Shown here piece by piece: positions 1-6,647 of a stretch of DNA of 40,011 bases (position 1 is the first letter of the stretch; each line of letters starts with the position of its first letter). The stretch is taken from NCBI RefSeq assembly GCF_003336745.1, contig NZ_QGMX01000022.1, positions 1 to 40,011 on the forward strand, in the 5' to 3' direction. Made by a program: the position numbers and the translations under genes. This DNA comes from Thermus caldifontis (GTDB lineage: Bacteria; Deinococcota; Deinococci; Deinococcales; Thermaceae). Under the pieces are notes generated by a model that was given only the letters and a program-made list of their open reading frames with translations, searched no databases and was not told the DNA's origin.

Positions 1-15
1 GCGCATGGCACCCCC

Positions 16-45
16 CTTATCTCTCATGTCTGCTAGTGGTGTCAA
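16..45 (-). promoter_or_regulatory. Putative promoter reading off the left edge
   Basis: On the minus strand a perfect TTGACA lies at 40-45 and a poor -10 (GATAAG, 16-21) follows after 18 bp. An ATG sits at 6-4 and would start a gene running off the window. The TGA inside this TTGACA is also the stop codon of the DUF2939 gene upstream, so the promoter begins in that gene's last codon. The -35 is convincing and the -10 is not. Confidence 0.35.
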
Positions 46-458
46 GTAGCAAACGAAGGAATAAAAACCCGGGATAGCCCCTGCCATCTGAGCCGCCATT
101 GGCGCACCTCTTCCAGACCGGCCTCCCCGGGGTCTTTCCCCGTGCCCAAACTGGCAAGACCCTCGGGCGTAAGCAGGACCTCCACCAGGGCCTCGATCAA
201 GCCCCCGGCGAGGAGGAGCCCCAAAGCCGCAAAGGGATCCTCCTGGGCCTTCTCCAGTTCCTTAACCATGGCGGCATGGAGATCCGCCTTGAGGCCTTCC
301 CTAACCCGGGAGAAGTCCACGTACCGCTCCAGGGCCGCCGCATCCCGGCGCTCAATGGCCCCCTGGAGCCCCCGGAGGGCAACGTAAGGCGAAAGGGCCA
401 GGTAGCCTGCCAAAGCCAGGAACAGGAGGAGGAATCCCAACCACCAGCGAGCTTTCAT
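42..458 (-). CDS. DUF2939 family membrane-anchored protein
   Basis: A 138-residue protein of unknown function. Residues about 5-24 form one hydrophobic segment (LGFLLLFLALAGYLAL), probably an uncleaved anchor. The following stretch, with SPYVALRGLQGAIERRD and YVDFSRVREGLKADL, matches the pattern of DUF2939 proteins: a membrane anchor, then a small helical domain starting SPY and containing a VDF..lR motif. The rest is predicted helical and lies outside the cytoplasm if the N-terminus is in. The start is the ATG 6 nt after a TAGAGT -10 box, so the mRNA is probably leaderless and no ribosome binding site is expected. It follows arginase on the same strand but has its own promoter. The family call is by pattern memory; no biochemical role is known to me. 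Confidence 0.75.
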   Translation of the reverse strand: MKARWWLGFLLLFLALAGYLALSPYVALRGLQGAIERRDAAALERYVDFSRVREGLKADLHAAMVKELEKAQEDPFAALGLLLAGGLIEALVEVLLTPEGLASLGTGKDPGEAGLEEVRQWRLRWQGLSRVFIPSFAT

Positions 459-464
459 GGAGCT

Positions 465-493
465 ACTCTAGCTCACGTTAACCCTGGTGTCAA
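465..493 (-). promoter_or_regulatory. Leaderless promoter of the DUF2939 gene
   Basis: Minus-strand TTGACA (488-493), exactly 17 bp, then TAGAGT (465-470). Six bases separate the -10 box from the ATG at 458. It is one of three promoters in the window with a near-consensus -35, and it helps set the geometry used for the weaker ones. Confidence 0.75.
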
Positions 494-496
494 TCC

Positions 497-1378
497 TTAA
501 AGAATACGTTTTCCCAGGAGGCTTAACGCCAACCCCACCATCATCTCCGCCGTGCGGTTGCGCTCGTCCAAAATGGGGTTCACCTCCACCAGGTCCAGGC
601 TTCGCACCCGGCCCGAATGGGCCAGGATCTCCATGAAGAGGTGGGCCTCCCGGTAGGAAAGCCCCCCCGGGACCGGGGTCCCCACCCCGGGCGCCAGGGT
701 GGGGTCCAGGACGTCGGCGTCCAGGGACACGTGCAGGGGCAGGCCAGCAAGCCCTTCCAAAACCTCCTCGGCGATGCGGGCCACCCCCAGGCGGTCCACC
801 TCGTGCATGGTGTACACGGTAACCCCCAACTCCTTCAGAAGGCGCTTTTCGCCAGGGTCTACGCTCCTTACCCCCACTAGGACCACCCGCTTGGGGTCCA
901 CCGCCTGGAAGGCCTCGGTCAGGCGGGGATGCCCCAGGCCGCAGAGCACCGCCAGGGGCATGCCGTGGATGTTGCCACTGGGGCTGGTTTCCGGGGTGTT
1001 GAAGTCCGCGTGGGCGTCCACCCAGACCACCCCTAGGGGCTGCTGGGCCACCCCGCTTATCGAGCCCATGCTCAGGGAATGGTCCCCACCCAAGACGATG
1101 GGGAACACCCCTTCTGGCAAGGAGCGGAGCCTTTCTTTAAGCTCGAGGGCCGCCTGGCGGATCTCCTCCAGGTAGGTCTGGCCATTCCCATGGGTTCTCC
1201 CTTTCCTTAGGGTTTCCGCCAGGGGCACCCCTACATCGCCCAGGTCCTCCACCCAAAACCCTAAGCCCTCCAGCTCCTCCGCAAGCCGGGCGTAGCGCAA
1301 AGCGGAAGGCCCCATGTCCACCCCACGCCGCCCCGCACCCAAGTCCATGGGCACTCCTAGGATGGCCACCCGCTCCAT
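497..1378 (-). CDS. rocF: Arginase
   Basis: Hydrolyses L-arginine to ornithine and urea in the cytoplasm using a binuclear Mn centre. The 293-residue protein carries the ureohydrolase metal motifs: GGDHS at about 97-101, DAHADFN at about 121-127 followed by the substrate-loop SPSGNIHG, and SLDADVLDP with GVGTPVPGG near the C-terminus. ERVAILGVPMDLGAGRRGVD at the N-terminus is the usual arginase opening. I chose the ATG at 1378 (MERVAI) because homologues start there; in-frame ATGs at 1387 and 1405 add 3 or 9 unconserved residues. No clear promoter is visible. The gene stands apart from other arginine genes, so whether it serves catabolism or ornithine supply cannot be told here. Agmatinase is less likely because the GNIHGMP and GVGTPVPGG loops are of arginase type. 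Confidence 0.93.
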   Translation of the reverse strand: MERVAILGVPMDLGAGRRGVDMGPSALRYARLAEELEGLGFWVEDLGDVGVPLAETLRKGRTHGNGQTYLEEIRQAALELKERLRSLPEGVFPIVLGGDHSLSMGSISGVAQQPLGVVWVDAHADFNTPETSPSGNIHGMPLAVLCGLGHPRLTEAFQAVDPKRVVLVGVRSVDPGEKRLLKELGVTVYTMHEVDRLGVARIAEEVLEGLAGLPLHVSLDADVLDPTLAPGVGTPVPGGLSYREAHLFMEILAHSGRVRSLDLVEVNPILDERNRTAEMMVGLALSLLGKRIL

Positions 1379-1459
1379 GGGGGGCATGGTAGCAGAAAAC
1401 CCCATACACCGCTTGGGAACTTTATGCCTCCCCTACTAGGAGAAAGGAGGGGGGAGCGC

Positions 1460-1465
1460 TATACT
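1460..1465 (+). promoter_or_regulatory. -10 box of the YceD-rpmF transcript
   Basis: TATACT ends 7 nt before the ATG at 1473, predicting a leaderless mRNA. No recognisable -35 lies 16-18 bp upstream. Confidence 0.55.
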
Positions 1466-1472
1466 TAGAAGG

Positions 1473-2009
1473 ATGGAATACCGCGAGGTGGCAAGCATCA
1501 ATCTGGCCCGCCTCTTGCGAGAAGGAGGAACGGTTCGCGCCACAGGCGTGGTGCAGGAAGCCTTTTGGGTAGGCGAGGAGCGCTTCCCCTTGGAAGGCGA
1601 GGCCACCTGGAAGGTGGCGGTTTCCGCCGTGGGCGGGGACGAGTACTGGCTTTCGGGTGAGGTGGAGGGCGTGGCCCTCATGGAGTGCCGCCGCTGCCTC
1701 AAGCCCACCCCTACCCCCATCCACGCCCACTTCCAGCACCTTTTGCGCTACCAGCAGGGCCTGGGCAAGGTGGTCTTCCACGAGGAGGCGGAGGAGGAGT
1801 ACTACACCTTTGGCGAGCCCGACCTGGACCTTCTTCCCTTCCTCACCGAGGCCTTCGTCACGGAGATGCCCTATACCGTCCTCTGCCAGGAGGGGTGCAA
1901 GGGCCTCTGCCCCGTGTGTGGGGCGGACCGCAACCTGGTGGACTGCGGCCACGAGCCGGAGGTCCACCACCCCTTCTTGGGCCTTAAGGACCTCCTTCCC
2001 GAACTCTAG
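1473..2009 (+). CDS. YceD/DUF177 family protein
   Basis: A 178-residue member of the DUF177 (YceD) family, almost always encoded directly before rpmF as here. The family is thought to act in 23S rRNA or ribosome-related processes, but its biochemical role is not settled. Visible hallmarks are MECRRCLKP near residue 70, an acidic central stretch (FHEEAEEEYYTF), and a C-terminal Cys cluster beginning CQEGCKGLCPVCG with a further Cys in DCGHEP, which could bind zinc. The start is the ATG 7 nt after TATACT; an AAGGA lies too close to serve as a normal ribosome binding site. rpmF follows after 58 bp with its own -10 box. Confidence 0.85.
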   Translation: MEYREVASINLARLLREGGTVRATGVVQEAFWVGEERFPLEGEATWKVAVSAVGGDEYWLSGEVEGVALMECRRCLKPTPTPIHAHFQHLLRYQQGLGKVVFHEEAEEEYYTFGEPDLDLLPFLTEAFVTEMPYTVLCQEGCKGLCPVCGADRNLVDCGHEPEVHHPFLGLKDLLPEL

Positions 2010-2018
2010 CGGGTCTGC

Positions 2019-2057
2019 TATACTACCAGGGGTTTAGCGGGGGCCATGCCCCCCTGG
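2019..2057 (+). promoter_or_regulatory. rpmF promoter and structured leader
   Basis: TATACT at 2019-2024 is followed by a short leader. CCAGGGG (2026-2032) can pair perfectly with CCCCTGG (2051-2057). Between them GGGGG (2039-2043) can instead pair with CCCCC (2049-2053), so two folds compete. The ribosome binding site GGAG lies just 3' of the structure. The pairing is seen directly; a regulatory role is inference. Confidence 0.45.
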
Positions 2058-2067
2058 AGGACTGGAG

Positions 2068-2250
2068 ATGGCCAAGCACCCTGTACCCAAGAAGAAGACC
2101 TCTAAGGCGCGGCGCGATGCCCGTAGGAGCCACCATGCCCTGACCCCCCCGACCCTGGTTCCCTGCCCCGAGTGCAAGGCGATGAAGCCCCCGCACACCG
2201 TCTGCCCGGAGTGCGGCTACTACGACGGGCGCAAGGTTCTAGAAGTCTAG
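2068..2250 (+). CDS. rpmF: 50S ribosomal protein L32
   Basis: A 60-residue basic protein of the large ribosomal subunit. It begins [20 protein letters not shown], the standard L32 opening, and has two CxxC pairs (CPECK and CPECG) about 13 residues apart, the zinc-ribbon form of L32. The ATG is preceded by GGAGGACTGGAG. Position after YceD and before fabH is the common bacterial order linking ribosome and lipid genes. A terminator follows, so expression of rpmF can be separated from the fab genes. Confidence 0.97.
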   Translation: MAKHPVPKKKTSKARRDARRSHHALTPPTLVPCPECKAMKPPHTVCPECGYYDGRKVLEV

Positions 2251-2267
2251 ACCGGGTCAAGATAAGG

Positions 2268-2297
2268 GGCCCCGGAACCTGGGGCCTCAACTTTTTT
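2268..2297 (+). terminator. Intrinsic terminator after rpmF
   Basis: GGCCCC (2268-2273) pairs with GGGGCC (2281-2286) around a 7-nt loop. A run of six T follows at 2292-2297. It separates rpmF from the fab operon. Confidence 0.8.
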
Positions 2298-2310
2298 CAC
2301 TGCCAGTGGG

Positions 2311-2316
2311 TATAGT
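2311..2316 (+). promoter_or_regulatory. -10 box of the fab operon
   Basis: TATAGT preceded by GGG, 7 nt before an ATG at 2324 that opens a 6-codon mini-ORF rather than fabH itself. No good -35 is seen; the upstream bases belong to the rpmF terminator. Confidence 0.55.
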
Positions 2317-2323
2317 GGTGCCC

Positions 2324-2344
2324 ATGACGGGAGGTCAGGCATGA
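2324..2344 (+). CDS. Leaderless mini-ORF coupled to fabH
   Basis: Six codons, MTGGQA, then TGA. The ATG lies 7 nt after the TATAGT box, so it would be the 5' end of the mRNA. The TGA overlaps the fabH ATG as ATGA, and the fabH ribosome binding site GGGAGG (2329-2334) lies inside the mini-ORF. This is the geometry of translational coupling. Existence of the reading frame is certain; that it is translated is inference. Confidence 0.4.
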   Translation: MTGGQA

Positions 2345-3309
2345 GCGGCATCCTGGCCCTGGGGGCTTACGTCCCCAAGAGGGTCATGAAGAACGAGGAG
2401 TTTGAGGCCTATCTGGACACCTCGGACGAGTGGATCGTGACCCGCACCGGCATCCGGGAACGGCGCATCGCCGCCGAGGACGAGTACACCTCGGACCTGG
2501 CCTTCCAGGCGGTGGAGGACCTCCTCAAGCGGCACCCGGGGGCTTTGGCAGGGGTGGACGGGGTCATCGTGGCCACCAACACCCCCGATGCCCTCTTCCC
2601 CGACACCGCCGCCTTAGTCCAGGCCCGCTTCGGCATCCAGGGCTTCGCCTACGATCTGTTGGCGGGCTGCCCAGGATGGCTTTACGCCCTAGCCCAAGCC
2701 CACGCCCTGGTGGAGGCGGGCCTGGCCCGGAAGGTCCTGGTGGTGGGAGCCGAGGCGCTTTCCAAGATCCTGGACTGGAACGACCGGGCCACCGCAGTCC
2801 TCTTCGGGGACGCCGGGGGCGCGGCGGTGGTGGGAAGGGTGCGGGAAGGCTTCGGCTTCCGCTCCTTCGTGCTGGGGGCGGACGGCAGCGGGGCCAAGGA
2901 GCTCTACCATGCCTGCGTGGCCCCTAGGCTTCCCGACGGAACCTCCATGCGTAACCGCCTCTACATGAATGGGCGGGAGGTCTTCAAGTTCGCCGTGCGG
3001 GTGATGAACACCGCCACCCTCGAGGCCATAGAGAAAGCCGGCCTCACCCCCGAAGACATCAAGGTCTTCGTGCCCCACCAGGCGAACCTCAGGATCATTG
3101 ACGCCGCCCGGGAGCGCCTGGGCCTTCCCTGGGAGCGGGTGGTGGTGAACGTGGACCGCTACGGCAACACCTCCACCGCCTCCATCCCCTTAGCCCTTAA
3201 GGAGGCGGTGGACGACGGCCGGATCCAAGAAGGGGATCACGTGCTCCTGGTTTCCTTTGGGGCCGGGCTCACCTGGGCTGCGGCGGTACTCACCTGGGGG
3301 GGAGCCTGA
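2341..3309 (+). CDS. fabH: Beta-ketoacyl-ACP synthase III
   Basis: Starts fatty acid synthesis by condensing a short acyl-CoA with malonyl-ACP. The 322-residue protein has the thiolase-fold active site: Cys110 in LLAGCPGW, His in VFVPHQANLRI, and Asn in RYGNTSTAS. The N-terminal DTSDEWIVTRTGIRERR is the CoA-binding signature of FabH. The usual AACSGF around the Cys reads AGCPGW here, a modest change that I have not tied to substrate preference. Thermus makes mostly branched iso and anteiso chains, so branched acyl-CoA primers are expected (inference). The ATG has a good ribosome binding site and overlaps the stop of a possible mini-ORF. Its own TGA overlaps the fabD ATG (TGATG). Confidence 0.96.
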   Translation: MSGILALGAYVPKRVMKNEEFEAYLDTSDEWIVTRTGIRERRIAAEDEYTSDLAFQAVEDLLKRHPGALAGVDGVIVATNTPDALFPDTAALVQARFGIQGFAYDLLAGCPGWLYALAQAHALVEAGLARKVLVVGAEALSKILDWNDRATAVLFGDAGGAAVVGRVREGFGFRSFVLGADGSGAKELYHACVAPRLPDGTSMRNRLYMNGREVFKFAVRVMNTATLEAIEKAGLTPEDIKVFVPHQANLRIIDAARERLGLPWERVVVNVDRYGNTSTASIPLALKEAVDDGRIQEGDHVLLVSFGAGLTWAAAVLTWGGA

Positions 3310-4226
3310 TGTACGCCGCCCTCTTTCCGGGCCAAGGCTCCCAGCGGGTGGGTATGGGAAGGGCCCTCTACGAGGCCTCTCCCGCCGCCAAAGAGGTGCT
3401 GGACCGGGCCGAGGCCACCTTGCCCGGGCTTCTTGCCCTCATGTGGGAAGGCCCCGAGGAAGCCCTCACCCTCACGGAAAACCAGCAACCCGCCCTCCTG
3501 GCGGTGGGCTACGCCGCCTACCGGGCCTTTCTGGAGGCCGGGGGGAAGGAACCCCTTCTGGCCGCAGGCCATTCCCTGGGGGAATGGACCGCCCACGTGG
3601 CCGCAGGCACCCTGGAGCTGGAGGATGCCCTGAGGCTGGTGCGCCTCAGGGGCCGGTACATGCAGGAGGCCGTACCCCCAGGAAAGGGGGCCATGGCCGC
3701 CATCCTAAAGCTTCCCCTCAAGGCCATCCAGGAGGCCTTGGCGGGGCTAGAGGGGGTGGAGATCGCCAACCTCAATGCCCCCGAGCAGACGGTGATCTCC
3801 GGCGAGAAGGGGGCGGTGGAAGAGGCGGCGGAAAGGTTAAAGGAAAAGCGGGCCCGGGTGGTCTTCCTGCCGGTCTCCGCCCCCTTCCACTCCTCCCTGA
3901 TGGCTTCCGCCAAGGAACGCCTGGCCCGGGACCTGGCCCAGGTGGCCCTGAGGAAACCCCGCTTTCCCGTTTACTCCAACGTGACCGCCAGCCCCGAGGA
4001 GGACCCCGAGCGCATCCGTGCGCTTCTCCTGGAGCAGATCACCGCCCCGGTACGCTGGGTGGAGATCCTAAGGGATATGGAAGGGAGGGGCATCCGGCGC
4101 TTTTTGGAGTTTGGTAGCGGCGAGGTGCTCAAGGGCCTGGTGGCCCGCACCCTGAAGGAAGCCCAGGCCCTTTCCGTGGGGGACCCGGAAGGGGTAAGGA
4201 AAGCGTTGGAGGTGGAGGATGCGTAA
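3309..4226 (+). CDS. fabD: Malonyl-CoA:ACP transacylase
   Basis: Moves malonyl groups from CoA to acyl carrier protein, supplying the elongation unit. The 305-residue protein opens with LFPGQGSQ, has the nucleophile Ser89 in GHSLGEW, and the catalytic His in [10 protein letters not shown]. Length and motif order match the family. The start ATG overlaps the fabH stop by one base, and the last 8 nt overlap fabG, so the three genes are translated from one message with tight coupling. Confidence 0.96.
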   Translation: MYAALFPGQGSQRVGMGRALYEASPAAKEVLDRAEATLPGLLALMWEGPEEALTLTENQQPALLAVGYAAYRAFLEAGGKEPLLAAGHSLGEWTAHVAAGTLELEDALRLVRLRGRYMQEAVPPGKGAMAAILKLPLKAIQEALAGLEGVEIANLNAPEQTVISGEKGAVEEAAERLKEKRARVVFLPVSAPFHSSLMASAKERLARDLAQVALRKPRFPVYSNVTASPEEDPERIRALLLEQITAPVRWVEILRDMEGRGIRRFLEFGSGEVLKGLVARTLKEAQALSVGDPEGVRKALEVEDA

Positions 4227-4956
4227 GGCACTGGTGACGGGGGCCAGCCGGGGCATCGGCCGGGCCATCGCCCTGAGGCTGGCCAAGGAAGGCTACGCCT
4301 TGGTGATCCACTACGGCCAGAACCGACAGAAGGCGGAGGAGGTGGCGGAGGAGGCCAGGAGGCTGGGAAGCCCCCTGGTGGGGGTTTTGGGGGCCAACCT
4401 CCTGGAGGCGGAGGCCGCCACAGGCCTGGTCCACGCGGCAGCGGAGATCCTGGGGGGGCTGGACACCCTGGTGAACAACGCCGGCATCACCCGGGATACC
4501 CTCCTCATCCGCATGAAGGATGAGGACTGGGAGGCGGTCCTCGAGGCCAACCTCTCCGCGGTCTTCCGCACCACCCGCGAGGCCATCAAGCTCATGATGA
4601 AGGCCCGCTTCGGGCGCATCGTGAACATCACCAGCGTGGTGGGCATCCTGGGCAACCCCGGCCAGGCCAACTACGTGGCCTCCAAGGCAGGGCTCATCGG
4701 CTTCACCCGGGCGGTGGCCAAGGAGTACGCCGCCAGGGGGATCACGGTGAACGCCGTGGCCCCTGGGTTCATCGAAACGGAGATGACGGAAAAGCTCCCG
4801 CCGGAGGTGCGGGAGGCCTACCTGAAGAGCATCCCTGCGGGGCGCTTCGGCCGCCCCGAGGAGGTGGCCGAGGCCGTGGCCTTCCTGGTCTCCGAGGCCG
4901 CCGGGTACATCACCGGCCAGACCCTATGCGTGGACGGGGGGCTCACCCCCCATTGA
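4219..4956 (+). CDS. fabG: 3-oxoacyl-ACP reductase
   Basis: NADPH-dependent reduction of the beta-keto group during fatty acid elongation. This 245-residue short-chain dehydrogenase has the cofactor motif TGASRGIG at 7-14, NNAG at about 86-89, and the catalytic Ser139, Tyr152 and Lys156 ([14 protein letters not shown]). The C-terminal [13 protein letters not shown] is typical of FabG. The ATG lies inside the end of fabD. acpP follows after 53 bp that hold a small hairpin (CGGGG 4969-4973 with CCCCG 4979-4983) and a TAAAAT box. Confidence 0.96.
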   Translation: MRKALVTGASRGIGRAIALRLAKEGYALVIHYGQNRQKAEEVAEEARRLGSPLVGVLGANLLEAEAATGLVHAAAEILGGLDTLVNNAGITRDTLLIRMKDEDWEAVLEANLSAVFRTTREAIKLMMKARFGRIVNITSVVGILGNPGQANYVASKAGLIGFTRAVAKEYAARGITVNAVAPGFIETEMTEKLPPEVREAYLKSIPAGRFGRPEEVAEAVAFLVSEAAGYITGQTLCVDGGLTPH

Positions 4957-4986
4957 GGGGGCCAGGCCCGGGGCTAGACCCCGTGG

Positions 4987-4992
4987 TAAAAT
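4987..4992 (+). promoter_or_regulatory. Possible internal -10 box for acpP
   Basis: TAAAAT, preceded by GG, 17 nt before the acpP ATG at 5010 with ribosome binding site GAGGGAGG between. It would allow extra acpP mRNA, as acyl carrier protein is needed in large amounts. There is no clear -35. Confidence 0.35.
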
Positions 4993-5009
4993 CCCCGAGG
5001 GAGGTTTTC

Positions 5010-5252
5010 ATGACGGAGCAGGAAATCTTTGAAAAGGTCAAGGCGGTTATCGCGGAAAAGCTCTCGGCGGAACCGGAGAAGATCACCCTCGAGGCCCGCT
5101 TCATCGAGGACCTGGGGGCGGACAGCCTGGACACCGTGGAGCTGATCATGGGCCTGGAGGACGAGTTCGGCCTGGAGATCTCCGACGAGGAGGCGGAAAA
5201 GATCCGCACCGTGAAGGATGCGGTGACCTACATCCAGGCCAAGCTGGGTTAA
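5010..5252 (+). CDS. acpP: Acyl carrier protein
   Basis: An 80-residue acidic protein that carries the growing acyl chain on phosphopantetheine. The attachment serine is Ser39 in [10 protein letters not shown], and the flanking helices ([20 protein letters not shown]) are the standard ACP core. I used the ATG at 5010 because it has a strong GAGGGAGG site and matches normal ACP length; an open frame extends further upstream but is not ACP-like. It lies between fabG and fabF, as in many bacteria. A strong hairpin follows 12 nt after the stop. Confidence 0.97.
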   Translation: MTEQEIFEKVKAVIAEKLSAEPEKITLEARFIEDLGADSLDTVELIMGLEDEFGLEISDEEAEKIRTVKDAVTYIQAKLG

Positions 5253-5264
5253 GGCCTTACACCA

Positions 5265-5292
5265 CCCCTCTTTGGCTGTTGCCAAGGTGGGG
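5265..5292 (+). terminator. Strong hairpin at the 3' end of acpP
   Basis: CTTTGGC (5270-5276) pairs with GCCAAGG (5281-5287, one G-T pair) around a TGTT loop. After one mismatch the stem continues with CCCC (5265-5268) to GGGG (5289-5292). There is no T-run, so it may stabilise or process the 3' end rather than terminate. Confidence 0.5.
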
Positions 5293-5363
5293 GCCCCGGC
5301 AAATCCCTAGGCCACGCTCTCGGACACCTACGGGAGAGGGGAGAGAACGGGTAGCCTCAAGGA

Positions 5364-5392
5364 GGGCGCATGCATGCGCCCTTTCCTTTTTT
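5364..5392 (+). terminator. Intrinsic terminator between acpP and fabF
   Basis: GGGCGC (5364-5369) pairs with GCGCCC (5376-5381) around ATGCAT; the whole 18 nt is a perfect palindrome. It is followed by TTTCCTTTTTT. It closes a 110-nt non-coding stretch behind acpP and precedes the separate fabF promoter. Confidence 0.75.
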
Positions 5393-5408
5393 CCCGGGCT
5401 CCTTTCGG

Positions 5409-5414
5409 TATACT
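5409..5414 (+). promoter_or_regulatory. Leaderless -10 box of fabF
   Basis: TATACT preceded by CGG, exactly 6 nt before the fabF ATG at 5421. With the terminator just upstream this marks fabF-dgt as a separate transcript. Confidence 0.65.
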
Positions 5415-5420
5415 ACCCCC

Positions 5421-6647
5421 ATGCGACGCGTGGTCATCACCGGCCTAGGCCCCTTAACCCCCATCGGCGTGGGGGCCGAAGCCTACCACAAAGCCCAGCT
5501 GGAAGGCCGAAGCGGGGTGCGCCCCATCACCCGCTTTGATGCCTCCGCCTTGCCGGTGCGCATCGCCGCCGAGGTGGACGTCAATCCGGAGGCGTTCATA
5601 GACAAAAAGGAACTCCGGCGGTTGGACCGCTTCGTCCAGTACGCCCTGATCGCCGCCGAGCTGGCCCTTAGGGATGCGGGGCTGGAAACAAGCGCCCTGG
5701 ACCCCGAGCGGGTGGGGACCCTGGTGGGCACGGGCATCGGGGGCATGGAGACCTGGGAGGCCCAGAGCAAGGTCTTCCTGGAGCGGGGCCCAAACCGCAT
5801 CAGCCCCTTTTTCATCCCCATGATGATCGCCAACATGGCCTCGGCCCACATCGCCATGCGCTATGGTTTCATGGGACCGAGCTCCACGGCGGTCACCGCC
5901 TGCGCCACGGGCTCGGATGCCCTCGGAAATGCCCTCCGCATGATCCAGCTGGGGGAAGCCGACGTGGTCCTCGCTGGGGGCACGGAGGCCGCCATCACCC
6001 CCATGGCCATCGGGGCCTTCGCCGTGATGCGGGCCCTTTCCACCCGGAACGAGGAGCCCACCAAGGCGAGCCGGCCCTTCACCCTAAGCCGGGATGGCTT
6101 CGTGATGGGGGAAGGGGCGGGGGTCTTGGTGCTGGAAGAGTACGAGCACGCCAAAAGGCGGGGCGCCAGGATCTATGCCGAGGTGGTGGGGTTTGGCCGG
6201 AGCGCCGACGCCCACCACATCACCGAGCCCCACCCAGAGGGCAAAGGCGCTGCCTTGGCCATGCGCCGCGCCCTCTTGGATGCCAGGGTGGACCCCGAGG
6301 CGGTGGGCTACATCAACGCCCACGGCACCTCCACCCCCGTGGGGGATCGGGCGGAGGTCCTGGCCATCAAGGAGGTCTTTGGGGAGCACGCCAAAAGGCT
6401 TATGGTCTCCAGCACCAAGAGCATGACCGGCCACCTCCTGGGGGCCGCCGGCGGCATTGAGGCCATCGCCACGGTGCAAGCCCTCTACCACGGGGTCATC
6501 CCCCCCACCATCAACCTGGAGGACCCCGATCCCGAGCTGGACCTGGACTTCGTGCCCGAGCCCCGGGAGGCCAAGGTGACCTACGCCCTCTCCAACTCCT
6601 TTGCCTTCGGCGGGCAAAACGCCGTCCTGCTCTTCAAACGGGTTTAG
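5421..6647 (+). CDS. fabF: Beta-ketoacyl-ACP synthase II
   Basis: Elongating condensing enzyme of type II fatty acid synthesis. The 408-residue protein begins MRRVVITGLGPLTPIG and has Cys161 in TACATGSDALG, His in NAHGTSTPVGD, and the second His in KSMTGHLLGAAGG, the complete Cys-His-His triad. The NSFAFGGQNA ending is also typical. An upstream ATG at 5370 would add 17 unconserved residues lying inside the terminator, so I take 5421, which sits 6 nt behind a TATACT box. It is directly abutted by dgt (TAG then ATG with no gap). Confidence 0.96.
   Translation: MRRVVITGLGPLTPIGVGAEAYHKAQLEGRSGVRPITRFDASALPVRIAAEVDVNPEAFIDKKELRRLDRFVQYALIAAELALRDAGLETSALDPERVGTLVGTGIGGMETWEAQSKVFLERGPNRISPFFIPMMIANMASAHIAMRYGFMGPSSTAVTACATGSDALGNALRMIQLGEADVVLAGGTEAAITPMAIGAFAVMRALSTRNEEPTKASRPFTLSRDGFVMGEGAGVLVLEEYEHAKRRGARIYAEVVGFGRSADAHHITEPHPEGKGAALAMRRALLDARVDPEAVGYINAHGTSTPVGDRAEVLAIKEVFGEHAKRLMVSSTKSMTGHLLGAAGGIEAIATVQALYHGVIPPTINLEDPDPELDLDFVPEPREAKVTYALSNSFAFGGQNAVLLFKRV

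Noticed and set aside
5300..5345. tRNA-Ser-like 5' half on the minus strand (AGGTGTCCGAGAGCGTGG)
   Set aside because: The start resembles the acceptor and D-arm of a tRNA-Ser, but no T-arm GGTTCGA follows and no cloverleaf closes. The plus-strand hairpins explain the stretch better.
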